In this document: in pieces, positions 9,073 to 16,957 of the stretch
Numbering within the stretch: the first letter of the stretch is position 1
How the letters are laid out: each line of letters starts with the position of its first letter
Source of the DNA: an uncultured Pseudomonadales bacterium
GTDB lineage: Bacteria; Pseudomonadota; Gammaproteobacteria; Pseudomonadales; Azotimanducaceae
Direction: 5' to 3'
DNA length: 64,000 bases
NCBI GenBank assembly: GCA_951813295.1
Contig: CATOTI010000002.1
Span: forward strand, 3,358,522 to 3,422,521
Translations under genes and position numbers: made by a program
The notes under the pieces: generated by a model
Databases searched by the model: none
What the model saw: only the letters and a program-made list of their open reading frames with translations
What the model was told of the DNA's origin: nothing

Positions 9073-9759
9073 GTGGATATGGGATACGACGAGGTGATCA
9101 TGGGGCGGCGGAGCATTCGGGGTTCTAAACCCGATGCGGTACCGCGCGCGGTGGTCGAGGACATCGTCTCACTCGCGGTGCGGGCGCCGTCTTCCTACAA
9201 CTCGCAGCCCTGGCATCTGCATCTCGCGACGGGTGAAGTGCGCGACCGGATTCGTGCCGATAGCACCGACCGCACGGCTTCCGGCGTCCGGCCGTCGTTC
9301 GAACGTCAGGAAACGGGCCGTGCCTATGAAGGGAATCACCGCAAGCGTCAGATCGAGGTCGCGGTGCAGCTTTTTGAATCAATGGGGATCGCGCGGGAAG
9401 ACAAGGAAGGCCGCGACGCCTGGATGATGCGCGGTTTTCGAATCTTCGATGCGCCGCTCCTGGCCATCATCACCTACGACGCGGAACTCAAAGGCGGGGA
9501 CATTGCGCCGTTCGACTGTGGAGCCCTCGCGACATCGCTCGTGAACGCGGCCTGGTCTCGCGGCGTTGGTTCGGTGATCAACAGCCAAGGCGTCATGCAC
9601 TCGCCCGTGGTCCGCGAGCACCTCGAGATCCCGGAGGATCAGGTGATCCTGATCAGTATTGCGATGGGCTATCCAAACGATGACTTTCCGGCGAATGCCG
9701 TGGTGTCGCACCGGCGCGCCGTGACGGAGGTGGCGAGCTTCATCGGTTTCGACGACTGA
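9073..9759 (+). CDS. Nitroreductase family FMN oxidoreductase
   Basis: This protein of about 228 residues has the nitroreductase signature R-R-S-I-R then A-P-S-S-Y-N-S-Q-P-W-H, which binds FMN phosphate. A C-terminal I-S-I-A-M-G-Y-P segment contacts the isoalloxazine. Family members reduce nitro groups, quinones or enones using NAD(P)H; iodotyrosine deiodinase also belongs here, but nothing specific to that branch is visible. GTG 9073 is chosen because GAGGA lies 7 bases upstream; ATG 9079 is the alternative. It lies 57 bases after the SDR and 21 before the PhyH gene, so the three probably form one transcript. Confidence 0.85.
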   Translation: MDMGYDEVIMGRRSIRGSKPDAVPRAVVEDIVSLAVRAPSSYNSQPWHLHLATGEVRDRIRADSTDRTASGVRPSFERQETGRAYEGNHRKRQIEVAVQLFESMGIAREDKEGRDAWMMRGFRIFDAPLLAIITYDAELKGGDIAPFDCGALATSLVNAAWSRGVGSVINSQGVMHSPVVREHLEIPEDQVILISIAMGYPNDDFPANAVVSHRRAVTEVASFIGFDD

Positions 9760-9780
9760 CGAGAAGAACGGGACGAGATC

Positions 9781-10521
9781 ATGAAACGCACCATCGTGCC
9801 GACCGTGATGAATCCATCGCTCGACCCGGCGCTCGAAGCCGAGGTCGCCTTCTTCAAGAAGTGGGGTTATCTCATCGTCGAGGACGCGCTCGATGCATCG
9901 CTGCTGCCGTCGCTCCGTCGCGTGCTCGATGCAACGGTCGAACGTGACGGCAAGGAGTTCGTCCACCAGTTACTCGAAGAGGACGACGCATTCGTTCCGT
10001 TGCTCGACAACCCGCCGATCCTCACCCGCATCAAGGCCTTGCTCGGCAATTGCATTCAACTGCACAGCGCGACCGCGCGGGTGACCAGCGAGGTAACGCC
10101 CGATCAGAGCTGGCACCGGGATGGCCCGTGGCCGATGGATCCCGACGGCACGCCGTACGGGAGTCTTCCCGGTCAGATCAACTGCGCGTACTTCCTCGAC
10201 GAACTGACCGAAGAAAGTGGTGCTTTCGTGATCGTCCCGGGAAGTCATCGCTCGCTGTTTCGCCCGCCGGAAGGACACCCTCGATTTCCGGATGAACTGC
10301 GCATCCTGGCGAGACCCGGTCAGGCGGTCATGTTCGACGGCTGGATCTATCACCGGGGTGCTGCGAATACGACGGGGGTCAGCCGCCGCGCCTGTCTGAT
10401 GTGCTATCAGAATGCCTGGATGAAATCGCGGGAACCGTTCGACGGACCCCGCGTCACGGCATTGAGGGAGACGGGTACGCCGGAGCAGCAGTTACTCCTC
10501 GGCGGAGTGACCCGCTGGTAG
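9781..10521 (+). CDS. Phytanoyl-CoA dioxygenase (PhyH) family Fe(II)/2-oxoglutarate oxygenase
   Basis: This 246-residue protein has the PhyH double-stranded beta-helix core. The iron ligands are H112-x-D114 (S-W-H-R-D-G) and H191 (G-W-I-Y-H-R-G). An arginine near 202 (T-G-V-S-R-R) probably binds 2-oxoglutarate, and P-G-S-H at 153-156 is a family hallmark. Such enzymes hydroxylate or halogenate diverse small molecules. It is co-directional with SDR and nitroreductase genes, suggesting a short oxidative pathway. The substrate is not predictable. Confidence 0.88.
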   Translation: MKRTIVPTVMNPSLDPALEAEVAFFKKWGYLIVEDALDASLLPSLRRVLDATVERDGKEFVHQLLEEDDAFVPLLDNPPILTRIKALLGNCIQLHSATARVTSEVTPDQSWHRDGPWPMDPDGTPYGSLPGQINCAYFLDELTEESGAFVIVPGSHRSLFRPPEGHPRFPDELRILARPGQAVMFDGWIYHRGAANTTGVSRRACLMCYQNAWMKSREPFDGPRVTALRETGTPEQQLLLGGVTRW

Positions 10522-10642
10522 GTCCGCTATCCGTACATCCCGCCGATGTCCTCGGGATGCCGGAATGCGCGTTGGGGATTGCCGGAGTTTCGTGGCATCG
10601 TCGAGCTTCCTTCTCCTCTACGTTTGTTGCTGGGGGCAAACC

Positions 10643-11680
10643 ATGAAACTCGGGCTCGGCATCGGCTATAGCGGCCAACACATCCAGATTCCCATCGAGC
10701 GTATTCAGCGCGCGGAACAACTCGGCTACGACTCCGTGTGGTCGGCCGAGGTCTACGGGTCCGATGCGTGGTCGCCGCTGGCGTACATCGCGGCGAAGAC
10801 CGAATCGATCCGCCTTGGCACGGCGATCCAGCAACTCGCCGGACGACCGCCCGTGATGGCTGCGATGCAAGCGGCGACGATCGACGCGCTCGCAGGCGGT
10901 GATCGGGTGATCATCGGCATCGGCATGTCCGGCCCGCAGATCGTCGAAGGATGGTTCGGCCAACCGTGGGGAAAGCCGTACTACCGCACCAAGGACTACG
11001 TCTCGATCATCAAGAAGACGCTCAATCGCGAGATCGTCGAGCACGAGGGCCGCGAGATCTCGCTGCCGTTCACCGGCGATGGCTCGCTCGGCATCGGCAA
11101 GCCGTTGAAATCGATCCTGCACATGAACCCGAACATTCCCGTCTGGCTCGGCACGGGCACCGAAACCATGGTGCGACTGACCGGGGAGATCGCCGACGGC
11201 TGGCTGCCGCTTCGGATGACGCCGGAATACATCGAGAAGGCGAAACCCTGGCTCGAGGAAGGTGCAAAGAAAGCCGGCAAGACGCTCGACGACATCGAGA
11301 TCCAATCCGTCGTGCAGGTGCTCATCACCGATGACGTGCAAGCCGCGATCGATGCGGCCAAGCCCAACACGGCGCTCTACGTCGGCGGGATGGGCCATCA
11401 GAACCTCAACTTTCACAAGAACATGATGATCGAGCGCGGTTTCGGTGAAGCGGCTGATCGCATCCAGGAGCTCTATCTCGCCAAACGCAAGGACGAAGCG
11501 GCCGCTGCGGTGCCTGATGAATTCATCGATGAAGCCGCACTCTTGGGACCGAAGGATCGCATTCGAAAGCGTTACCGTGACTGGGTGGACGCGGGCTTCA
11601 CGGGCCTCACGGTCGGCACGGGCCAGGACGAAGCGAACACGTTCATGGCGGAACTCGCTGGCCTCAATCGCCGCGGTTAG
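10643..11680 (+). CDS. LLM class (luciferase-like) oxidoreductase
   Basis: This 345-residue TIM-barrel protein starts with M-K-L-G-L-G-I-G-Y-S-G. It contains the LLM core segments I-R-L-G-T-A-I-Q-Q-L-A-G-R-P-P and G-D-R-V-I-I-G-I-G-M-S-G-P-Q, and a phosphate-binding A-D-G-W-L-P region. The type resembles F420-dependent oxidoreductases, although FMN-dependent members share the fold and cannot be excluded. ATG 10643 is preferred because family similarity begins there. It is one of four LLM-class genes in this window and resembles the one at 29603 most closely. Confidence 0.85.
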   Translation: MKLGLGIGYSGQHIQIPIERIQRAEQLGYDSVWSAEVYGSDAWSPLAYIAAKTESIRLGTAIQQLAGRPPVMAAMQAATIDALAGGDRVIIGIGMSGPQIVEGWFGQPWGKPYYRTKDYVSIIKKTLNREIVEHEGREISLPFTGDGSLGIGKPLKSILHMNPNIPVWLGTGTETMVRLTGEIADGWLPLRMTPEYIEKAKPWLEEGAKKAGKTLDDIEIQSVVQVLITDDVQAAIDAAKPNTALYVGGMGHQNLNFHKNMMIERGFGEAADRIQELYLAKRKDEAAAAVPDEFIDEAALLGPKDRIRKRYRDWVDAGFTGLTVGTGQDEANTFMAELAGLNRRG

Positions 11681-11816
11681 CGATCGCGGAGCGCGGCGAG
11701 GCTATTTTCGGGCGGAACCTCGACGGCTCAAGGGCCGCGCGCGGATTTCCTCCGGGAACTGATGCTTATCGCGCTTCCGCTCTCAAGTGAACTTGCGGAC
11801 ACAAAAGGGGGTGAAA

Positions 11817-12368
11817 GTGAGGCCTTTTATCGCGTTGTCCTTGATGATCTTGGTAGGCGTCATTCACGCCAGTGAGGGGGAGTCGGTGGCGTCCGCGTCC
11901 CAATCGTCTCAACGCAACTTTGCGTCGGCCTTTCGGCTTCTTCCCAAGATCAGCCCCGACGCGCCTAGCTGGGGAGAGCGTTTCCGTAGGGAGATGCCAA
12001 CGGTTGAGTCGCCTTACTACGGCGTGAATGTGGCGGACGTGCGTCAAGAGCACTACGACGCGGTCTTTCAGATCATCCAAGCGCAGGTGCAGGGCGCCGA
12101 ACTCCTGTTTGGCGGAAAGCTGCATTTCTTCTCGGCGACTGACTACGGTGAAATCCGGCGCGTCATTTTCATCATCTACTTCGAGAACTTTCCTGACACT
12201 GCAAGCGTCCTCGGGACTCTTCGTGACGCGGGTGTCGACATACCCATAGACGCGACCGAGTTCCCAGATATATGGACAGGGGCCGATTCCTGGATCGAGT
12301 TCACGCGTCTAGTGGATGGTTACACATGGTGGATCGCGCCTGCGATGCAGGAGGACGAGTCACCATAG
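11817..12368 (+). CDS. Secreted protein of unknown function
   Basis: This protein of about 183 residues begins with a signal peptide (M-R-P-F-I-A-L-S-L-M-I-L-V-G-V-I-H-A-S) with a likely cleavage after H-A-S. GTG 11817 is chosen because an AAAAGGGGG site lies just before it; GTG 11787 is an upstream alternative. The mature part is aromatic-rich with several Trp and Phe and no recognised catalytic motif. Composition is less GC-rich than the genes to the left, marking the start of a compositionally different stretch that extends to about 15.4 kb. Confidence 0.55.
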   Translation: MRPFIALSLMILVGVIHASEGESVASASQSSQRNFASAFRLLPKISPDAPSWGERFRREMPTVESPYYGVNVADVRQEHYDAVFQIIQAQVQGAELLFGGKLHFFSATDYGEIRRVIFIIYFENFPDTASVLGTLRDAGVDIPIDATEFPDIWTGADSWIEFTRLVDGYTWWIAPAMQEDESP

Positions 12369-12525
12369 AATCTGGCCCCCTTTTGGTCGCGGTAGCAATC
12401 GGCAACGTAAACGGACCGTTGATCCTTGATCGCACCTACACGGTCAAAAGTAGTCTCAGGATGATGCAACTGATACTGAAAACATCCAGTAGTCTCTACA
12501 ACGAGCAACCGAAAGAAGGCGCACC

Positions 12526-13716
12526 ATGACCGAAGCAGCTGTATCTCACAGACAAGGCCGTACTATTCACGATGCGGACTCGCACATTGCAGAACCCATC
12601 GGTTGGTTGAACGGCTATGCGTCCGAATACGTAAAGGCGAATTTGCAACCGGGCGTGCGCCCTTCGGATTTGCAGGGCTTGCGGCCATTTATTCAAGCGG
12701 CCGAAAAGCGACTCGCGGGCGATGACCCTGAAAAAACGGCTGCGTTGAAAGCAGATGTCTTTGCCAAAGACAGCAAGGCCAATCCCTGGTGTTCTTTCGG
12801 TTCGGTCGACAGCACTGAACGCAGTGAGATGTTGAACATTACCGGCATCCAGCAACAGTTGTTGTTTTCCTCTCCCTTAGCGATGACGCGCTTTGCTTTC
12901 TCCAAAGACGCAAAACTCCTCGAAGGTGGTTGTGAGGCGTTGAACCGTGGCATGACAGACTTTTGTAACGATGACCCGCGACTCATGCCCGTTGGTTTCG
13001 TCAGCATGACTGACCCGGAGCTTGCCTACAAAATCGCGTCGAGGGCAATTGATCTCGGCATCAAGGCTTTGTGGATACCTTCCGACGCTATTGCTGGGCG
13101 TTCACCGTCGCATGTTGACTTTGATCCGGTTTGGGCGCTCGCAGAAGAAGCCGCGGTTCTGATAGTTTTGCATATTGGCAGCGGTCGTTTGATGGGCCGA
13201 GCTTATAGAAACACCGGTATCGAAAAGAAGTCTACTGAGGGCATAGTTACTGCTGAGACGACATCGGCAAAGGACTTTCCGGTGATACACCATTCAATAG
13301 AAAGATGACTCTGTTGCATGATCTATGATGGCGCCTTGGAACGTTTCCCAAATCTCAAAATCGGATTGATCGAATTGGGTGCCAATTGGTTGCCGATGAG
13401 CTTGATGAACTTCGACATCGGCGTCAGCGAATTAGGCAAGTTCGACGAGAATTTGAAGAATCTCTCCTTGAGGCCATCTGATTATGTTCGGCGCCAAGTG
13501 AAGGCGACGCCTTTCCACATGGAAGATACGGGCTGGATACTGCGTCACGGTAACGTGGGTGCTGAAATGTTGATGTTCAATACAGATTATCCGCACATGG
13601 AAGGCGGTACGGATCCTTTCGGCGACTTTGAAAGCAGCCTAAACTCAGTTAATGCGACCCAAATAGAGCTGGACAATTTCTACAGCAAGAACTTCGAAAG
13701 TTTGATGGGCTGTTAG
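12526..13716 (+). pseudogene. Amidohydrolase (ACMSD-like metal hydrolase) interrupted by in-frame TGA
   Basis: Two parts, 12526-13305 and 13309-13716, lie in the same frame, separated only by TGA at 13306-13308 (codon 261). Together they give a normal-length amidohydrolase-2 protein of about 396 codons. Visible parts are H-D-A-D-S-H at residues 15-20, a central V-L-H-I-G-S-G, and the family's L-E-R-F-P-N-L-K-I-G and N-T-D-Y-P-H-M motifs after the stop. Because the frame is intact on both sides, a point nonsense mutation is the simplest explanation. Readthrough or selenocysteine cannot be excluded, but the site is not a known catalytic cysteine. An AAGAAGG Shine-Dalgarno precedes ATG 12526. 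G+C is about 52% in a 60-base sample, unlike flanking genes. Confidence 0.7.
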
Positions 13717-13764
13717 GCCAAGGGGCCGAACGAAGCGGGTTGAGAGGTTCGCCAGCGGGATCGC

Positions 13765-14871
13765 TCAATTATGCCGCTTGGGCGTATGTTTCTTTACGAA
13801 AGGTAGTATTGCCGCGAGTATCTCCGGTAGGTGCGGGGCGAACTTGAACGACGAGTTTTCGATCAACGTGGTCGCTGCTCTTGAGTTTGTGATTGGATGT
13901 AAGTTGTCGCTATATTGGTCATGGTGAAGGATCAGCGTTGCGGGAATCTCGAGCTTCGCCAGATCTTCGTCTTTCATTCCCAGCGCAGTCTGGTATCGCG
14001 TTGCTTGTAAATGTTCTCCAGAAGCCTTCATCGCGGCAAGGAATTCTCCGATGTCGGAATTGAAGAAACGTTCCCGTCTCTTGGGCGTATTGCGATCCAG
14101 GTAGGCGCTCCAAAGCTCTGTTTCGGCCAATGCGTGCATCGTTGTTAGCGGCAGACCGCTGATGTGCTGCCGAGTTGCCAGTTTCTTCTCGGGCAGATAC
14201 TTAAAAAAGTAATCCTCCGATAAACGAGCTGCTGCATAGGGTCCACCAGTCAGTGGCGCAATGACAAGCGCGGCGATGTCATCCGGATAGCGTGAGGCTA
14301 ATACCATGTTGGAGCGAGCACCCGAGGACATCCCATAAAATGCGGTTGGTGCCACATCAAGACGTTGGATCAGAACGTGTAGATCTTCCCCTTCTTCAAT
14401 CATCTGTGGCTCACTACCAAACGAGACCTCCGACTGGCCTAAATTACGTCGATCGTAAATGATGACTTTCAACTCAGGATCCACCGCGGCCACATTTCGG
14501 GCAAAACCGCCAAACCCTTCGGTGTCGCCATTGCCGCCAGGCGTCACGATCAATGGAATGGAGCCTTGCGGATTGTAAATCTCGACGTGTAACGTGACAT
14601 CACGCTCTGGGCGCAGGTCAATCGCGTGAGCTTCCATAGCGACGTTTTCCGCGCCTTCTTCGGGAAGTGCTCTGAAGTAGACCGGGAAATAGGTATTGTT
14701 CGCGGCGCCGCGAAATAGAGTGACGTCGATCTCATCGTTCTGTACATCGATATCTTGCTCAGTATTCGCCGCGTGAGCGCTGTAGAAGGACAGCAGGGCG
14801 GTAAAGATCATCGGAGTGAGTGGTGTTGCGAGCGTAGAGGGCAACGCTGCCAGCTTGGTGTGATTTTTCAT
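13765..14871 (-). CDS. Secreted alpha/beta hydrolase
   Basis: This 368-residue protein has a signal peptide of about 35 residues ending in F-Y-S-A-H-A-A. It then shows an alpha/beta-hydrolase fold: an oxyanion-type P-G-G-N-G-D-T-E-G at about 111-119, the nucleophile elbow G180-M-S182-S-G184, and a late A-P-H-L-P-E-I supplying the likely catalytic histidine. The aspartate probably lies in I-L-H-H-D-Q-Y. It belongs to the lower-GC patch. The substrate is unknown, perhaps an ester or amide in the periplasm. It is convergent with the interrupted amidohydrolase. Confidence 0.8.
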   Translation of the reverse strand: MKNHTKLAALPSTLATPLTPMIFTALLSFYSAHAANTEQDIDVQNDEIDVTLFRGAANNTYFPVYFRALPEEGAENVAMEAHAIDLRPERDVTLHVEIYNPQGSIPLIVTPGGNGDTEGFGGFARNVAAVDPELKVIIYDRRNLGQSEVSFGSEPQMIEEGEDLHVLIQRLDVAPTAFYGMSSGARSNMVLASRYPDDIAALVIAPLTGGPYAAARLSEDYFFKYLPEKKLATRQHISGLPLTTMHALAETELWSAYLDRNTPKRRERFFNSDIGEFLAAMKASGEHLQATRYQTALGMKDEDLAKLEIPATLILHHDQYSDNLHPITNSRAATTLIENSSFKFAPHLPEILAAILPFVKKHTPKRHN

Positions 14872-14926
14872 TAAGGTCCCGTCGGTTGGCCTGATAACGT
14901 TTTTGATTGATTCGGAACGCCGAGCG

Positions 14927-15396
14927 TCATGCGCTCGGCTCTGAGGCCCGCCAACGCTTGTCTTTGGGATTGATTACTGGAACGGGCTCGAGCGCTTCGC
15001 GAGGGCCGGGGCGAGGCTGGCATTGCGGCGCAAAGAACGCCGCCAAGGCGTAGCACCGTAGCTTGTAGTAGTCGTCATCGTCCAAGTTCTCAGGATCCGG
15101 CGTGCCCACGAGAAGCTTTTCGATCGGCTGAAGCTCGGGATCACGCGCGCTTTCGAGGTTCAATCGTCCAAGGTAGAGATCGACTTCACGGCGACGGTCT
15201 TACGCTGGGCTTCGAGCGCCCGCGTGTTGGCCTCGGTTGCTTCCTTGCTGTGGCGAACCTGAATGGCGAGATAGACGATCCTACCGAACACGGCGACTGC
15301 GCCGATGAAGTCGCCGAGATTGCCGAGGACCTCGGTGATTTCCCATTCCGGTCCCGACCGCTTGCATTCGAGTTCAATAAATGCAATTGATAATGA
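14927..15396 (-). pseudogene. Membrane-anchored conserved hypothetical protein, frameshifted remnant
   Basis: On the minus strand a frame open below base 15396 reads W-E-I-T-E-V-L-G-N-L-G-D-F-I-G-A, then an I-V-Y-L-A-I-Q-V-R-H-S-K-E-A-T-E-A-N-T-R segment. This is a common proteobacterial hypothetical family with one N-terminal membrane helix and a coiled linker. It stops at TGA near 15174. A different frame continues the family-like text (R-R-E-V-D-L-Y-L-G-R-L-N-L-E-S-A-R-D-P-E-L) to a stop at 14927, implying a frameshift at about 15190-15215. No start codon remains in the first frame. The gene is therefore decayed at both its start and middle. Confidence 0.5.
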
Positions 15397-15407
15397 TTAT
15401 GATTTGC
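15389..15407 (+). promoter_or_regulatory. Fur box upstream of siderophore-interacting protein
   Basis: The 19 bases GATAATGATTATGATTTGC match the canonical Fur operator GATAATGATAATCATTATC at 14 positions, including the entire first hexamer-triplet block. The site lies about 47 bases before the GTG of the ferric-siderophore reductase-like gene, where it could block the promoter when iron is sufficient. The surrounding AT-rich segment is unusual in this GC-rich window and could contain the -10 region. Confidence 0.65.
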
Positions 15408-15453
15408 GTGCAATGGTTAGGAGCCTGCGCCGGGACGATATGACCTCGAGGTC

Positions 15454-16182
15454 GTGAGCAACGAGCAACTCACGTCGCATATGCGCCGGATTGTCCTGAC
15501 GGGTGATGCTCTGGCGGATTTCCCGCCTGATCAGCAGGGTGGTTACGTGAAGCTCCGCCTGACGACCGATTCGGGTGACCCCGTGATGCGCTCCTACACG
15601 GTTCGCGCCTTCGATCCCGAACGTCGGGAACTCGTGTTGGATTTTGTCGATCACGGCGACGACGGTCCGGCGTCGAAGTGGTGCCGCGTGGCACGGGTGG
15701 GCGATCGAATCACCGCGATGGGTCCGGGGGAGAAGAAGCTCGCCGGGCCGGATGCGGATTGGGTCTTCCTCGGCGGTGACCTGAGTGCTTTGCCGGCGCT
15801 CGCCGTCAACCTCGAACAACTGCCGGCCGACATGCGTGGCTACGCGCTCGTCGAGGTACCGTCCGCTGATGATGTCCAGGACATTGCCGCGCCATCCGGT
15901 GTCGAGGTGCGCTGGCTCGTCAACGATGACGAAACCAAGCCCTGTGCCGTGCTCATCGAGGAGCTTCCTCTGGTCGGGTGGCTCGAGGGCACACCTTATC
16001 CGTGGTTCGCGGCCGAGTTCGACGCCATGCGATTTGCGCGCGGATTTTTTCGCGACGAGCACGGTATCAATCGCCGCGAGATGTATCTGAGCTGCTACTG
16101 GAAGCTCGGTGATTCCGACGAGGGGATGAAGCGAGCAAAGCGCCGGGACATGGAGCTCGACCGGATGAAGCTCGCCTCGTGA
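15454..16182 (+). CDS. Siderophore-interacting protein (ferric-siderophore reductase, ViuB/SIP type)
   Basis: This 242-residue protein has the SIP layout. An FAD-binding beta barrel carries R46-S-Y-T49, followed by F-V-D-H-G-D-D-G-P-A-S-K-W, and then a NAD(P)H-binding C-terminal half (W-V-F-L-G-G-D-L-S-A-L-P-A). It releases iron from ferric siderophores in the cytoplasm. The frame is family-like for some residues upstream of GTG 15454 (Y-D-L-E-V-V-S-N-E-Q-L-T), back to TAG 15417-15419, with no other start codon, so the start is uncertain and the N-terminus may be trimmed. The upstream Fur box fits iron control. Confidence 0.85.
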   Translation: MSNEQLTSHMRRIVLTGDALADFPPDQQGGYVKLRLTTDSGDPVMRSYTVRAFDPERRELVLDFVDHGDDGPASKWCRVARVGDRITAMGPGEKKLAGPDADWVFLGGDLSALPALAVNLEQLPADMRGYALVEVPSADDVQDIAAPSGVEVRWLVNDDETKPCAVLIEELPLVGWLEGTPYPWFAAEFDAMRFARGFFRDEHGINRREMYLSCYWKLGDSDEGMKRAKRRDMELDRMKLAS

Positions 16183-16277
16183 CGGCGGGGTCGAGTGACG
16201 GCGCCCTTTCCTCACGCGCTTGACCCCATCGAACACCAGGGGTGACTCTTGCTGGCCTCGACGTGAGGAGATCAGCC

Positions 16278-16952
16278 ATGAGCACCGACGAAGAGCAGAT
16301 GGCAAAAGTACAATCGATGGATTGGCGAGCCTTCACGCCAGACGACTCGCCGATGACACCGATGGATGTCATGGCGGATCCGCGACACCAGGCGCTGTCC
16401 ACACCCGATCTTCGTGAAGGCGACCCCGCGTTTGGCTTTTCGTTACCGCTCTACGATTTCAGTACGGGTGTCGAGTCCGCCACGGGGGCCGATTTCGATC
16501 TACTCGCGGCCGCCCGTGAAAAGCCGGTCGCTCTCATCTTCGGTTCGTACACGTGACCGCCTTTTCGGGTTCAGTTGGAACCCTTGCACGAGATGTGGGA
16601 ACGCTGGCGCGATCAAGTCGAGTTTGTCGTCGTCTACATCCGTGAGGCCCATCCCGAGGAGGGTTGGGTGGTGTCGATGAACCGCGCCGAAGAGATCGTG
16701 GTGAACGATCCCGGCACAACGGCCGAGCGAGTCGATGTCGCGACGACCTGTGCTTTGCGGCTGAAGATTCGTATGCCGGTCGTCGTCGACGACGTGGACG
16801 ATGCCGTCGCGAATGCCTACGGGGCGCTGCCGGATCGGCTGTACCTCATCGGCCGTGACGGGTCCGTAGCCTTTCAGGGCGATCGCGGCCCGTTCGGCTT
16901 CGAGCCCGGGGCGCTAGAGGCGGCGATCAAGGCGAATCTCGGCGCCGCCTGA
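16278..16952 (+). CDS. Deiodinase-like selenoprotein (Sec at codon 93, TGA 16554-16556)
   Basis: One continuous frame of 225 codons, ATG 16278 to TGA 16950-16952, is broken only by TGA at 16554-16556. Around it the protein reads L-I-F-G-S-Y-T-U-P-P-F, matching the iodothyronine deiodinase active site (T-U-P-P-F with selenocysteine). Further deiodinase hallmarks follow: V-V-Y-I-R-E-A-H-P-E-E-G-W (catalytic His region), M-P-V-V-V-D-D, Y-G-A-L-P-D-R-L-Y-L-I and G-P-F-G-F. The fold is thioredoxin-like. A hairpin at 16567-16583 fits a bacterial SECIS. GAGGAG lies 7 bases before the ATG. The next gene begins 5 bases after the stop. Bacterial members are known, but their substrate is not established; reductive dehalogenation or peroxide reduction are both possible. 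A conventional caller would end it at residue 92. Confidence 0.88.
16567..16583 (+). promoter_or_regulatory. Putative bacterial SECIS element of the deiodinase-like gene
   Basis: Bases GGGTTC and GAACCC form a perfect 6-bp stem around the 5-base loop AGTTG. The loop starts 17 bases after the in-frame TGA. Bacterial SECIS elements lie inside the coding region just after UGA, with a small apical loop that has a G in the first two bases and starts roughly 16-37 bases downstream. All three conditions are met here. SelB binding would allow selenocysteine insertion at codon 93. Confidence 0.75.
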
Positions 16953-16957
16953 TCGAT

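Noticed and set aside
12272..12529. 85-residue frame before the amidohydrolase
   Set aside because: It overlaps the end of the signal-peptide gene, has no Shine-Dalgarno and no family resemblance. The amidohydrolase start at 12526 has a proper AAGAAGG site.
16554..16556. Reading the TGA as a tryptophan codon (code 4)
   Set aside because: TGA serves as the terminal stop of many genes here, including lptG and this gene itself. Tryptophan is also not the expected residue at a deiodinase active site.
16575..16952. Separate 125-residue gene starting at TTG 16575
   Set aside because: It is the continuation of the deiodinase-like frame after the Sec codon, and the proposed start lies inside the SECIS hairpin.
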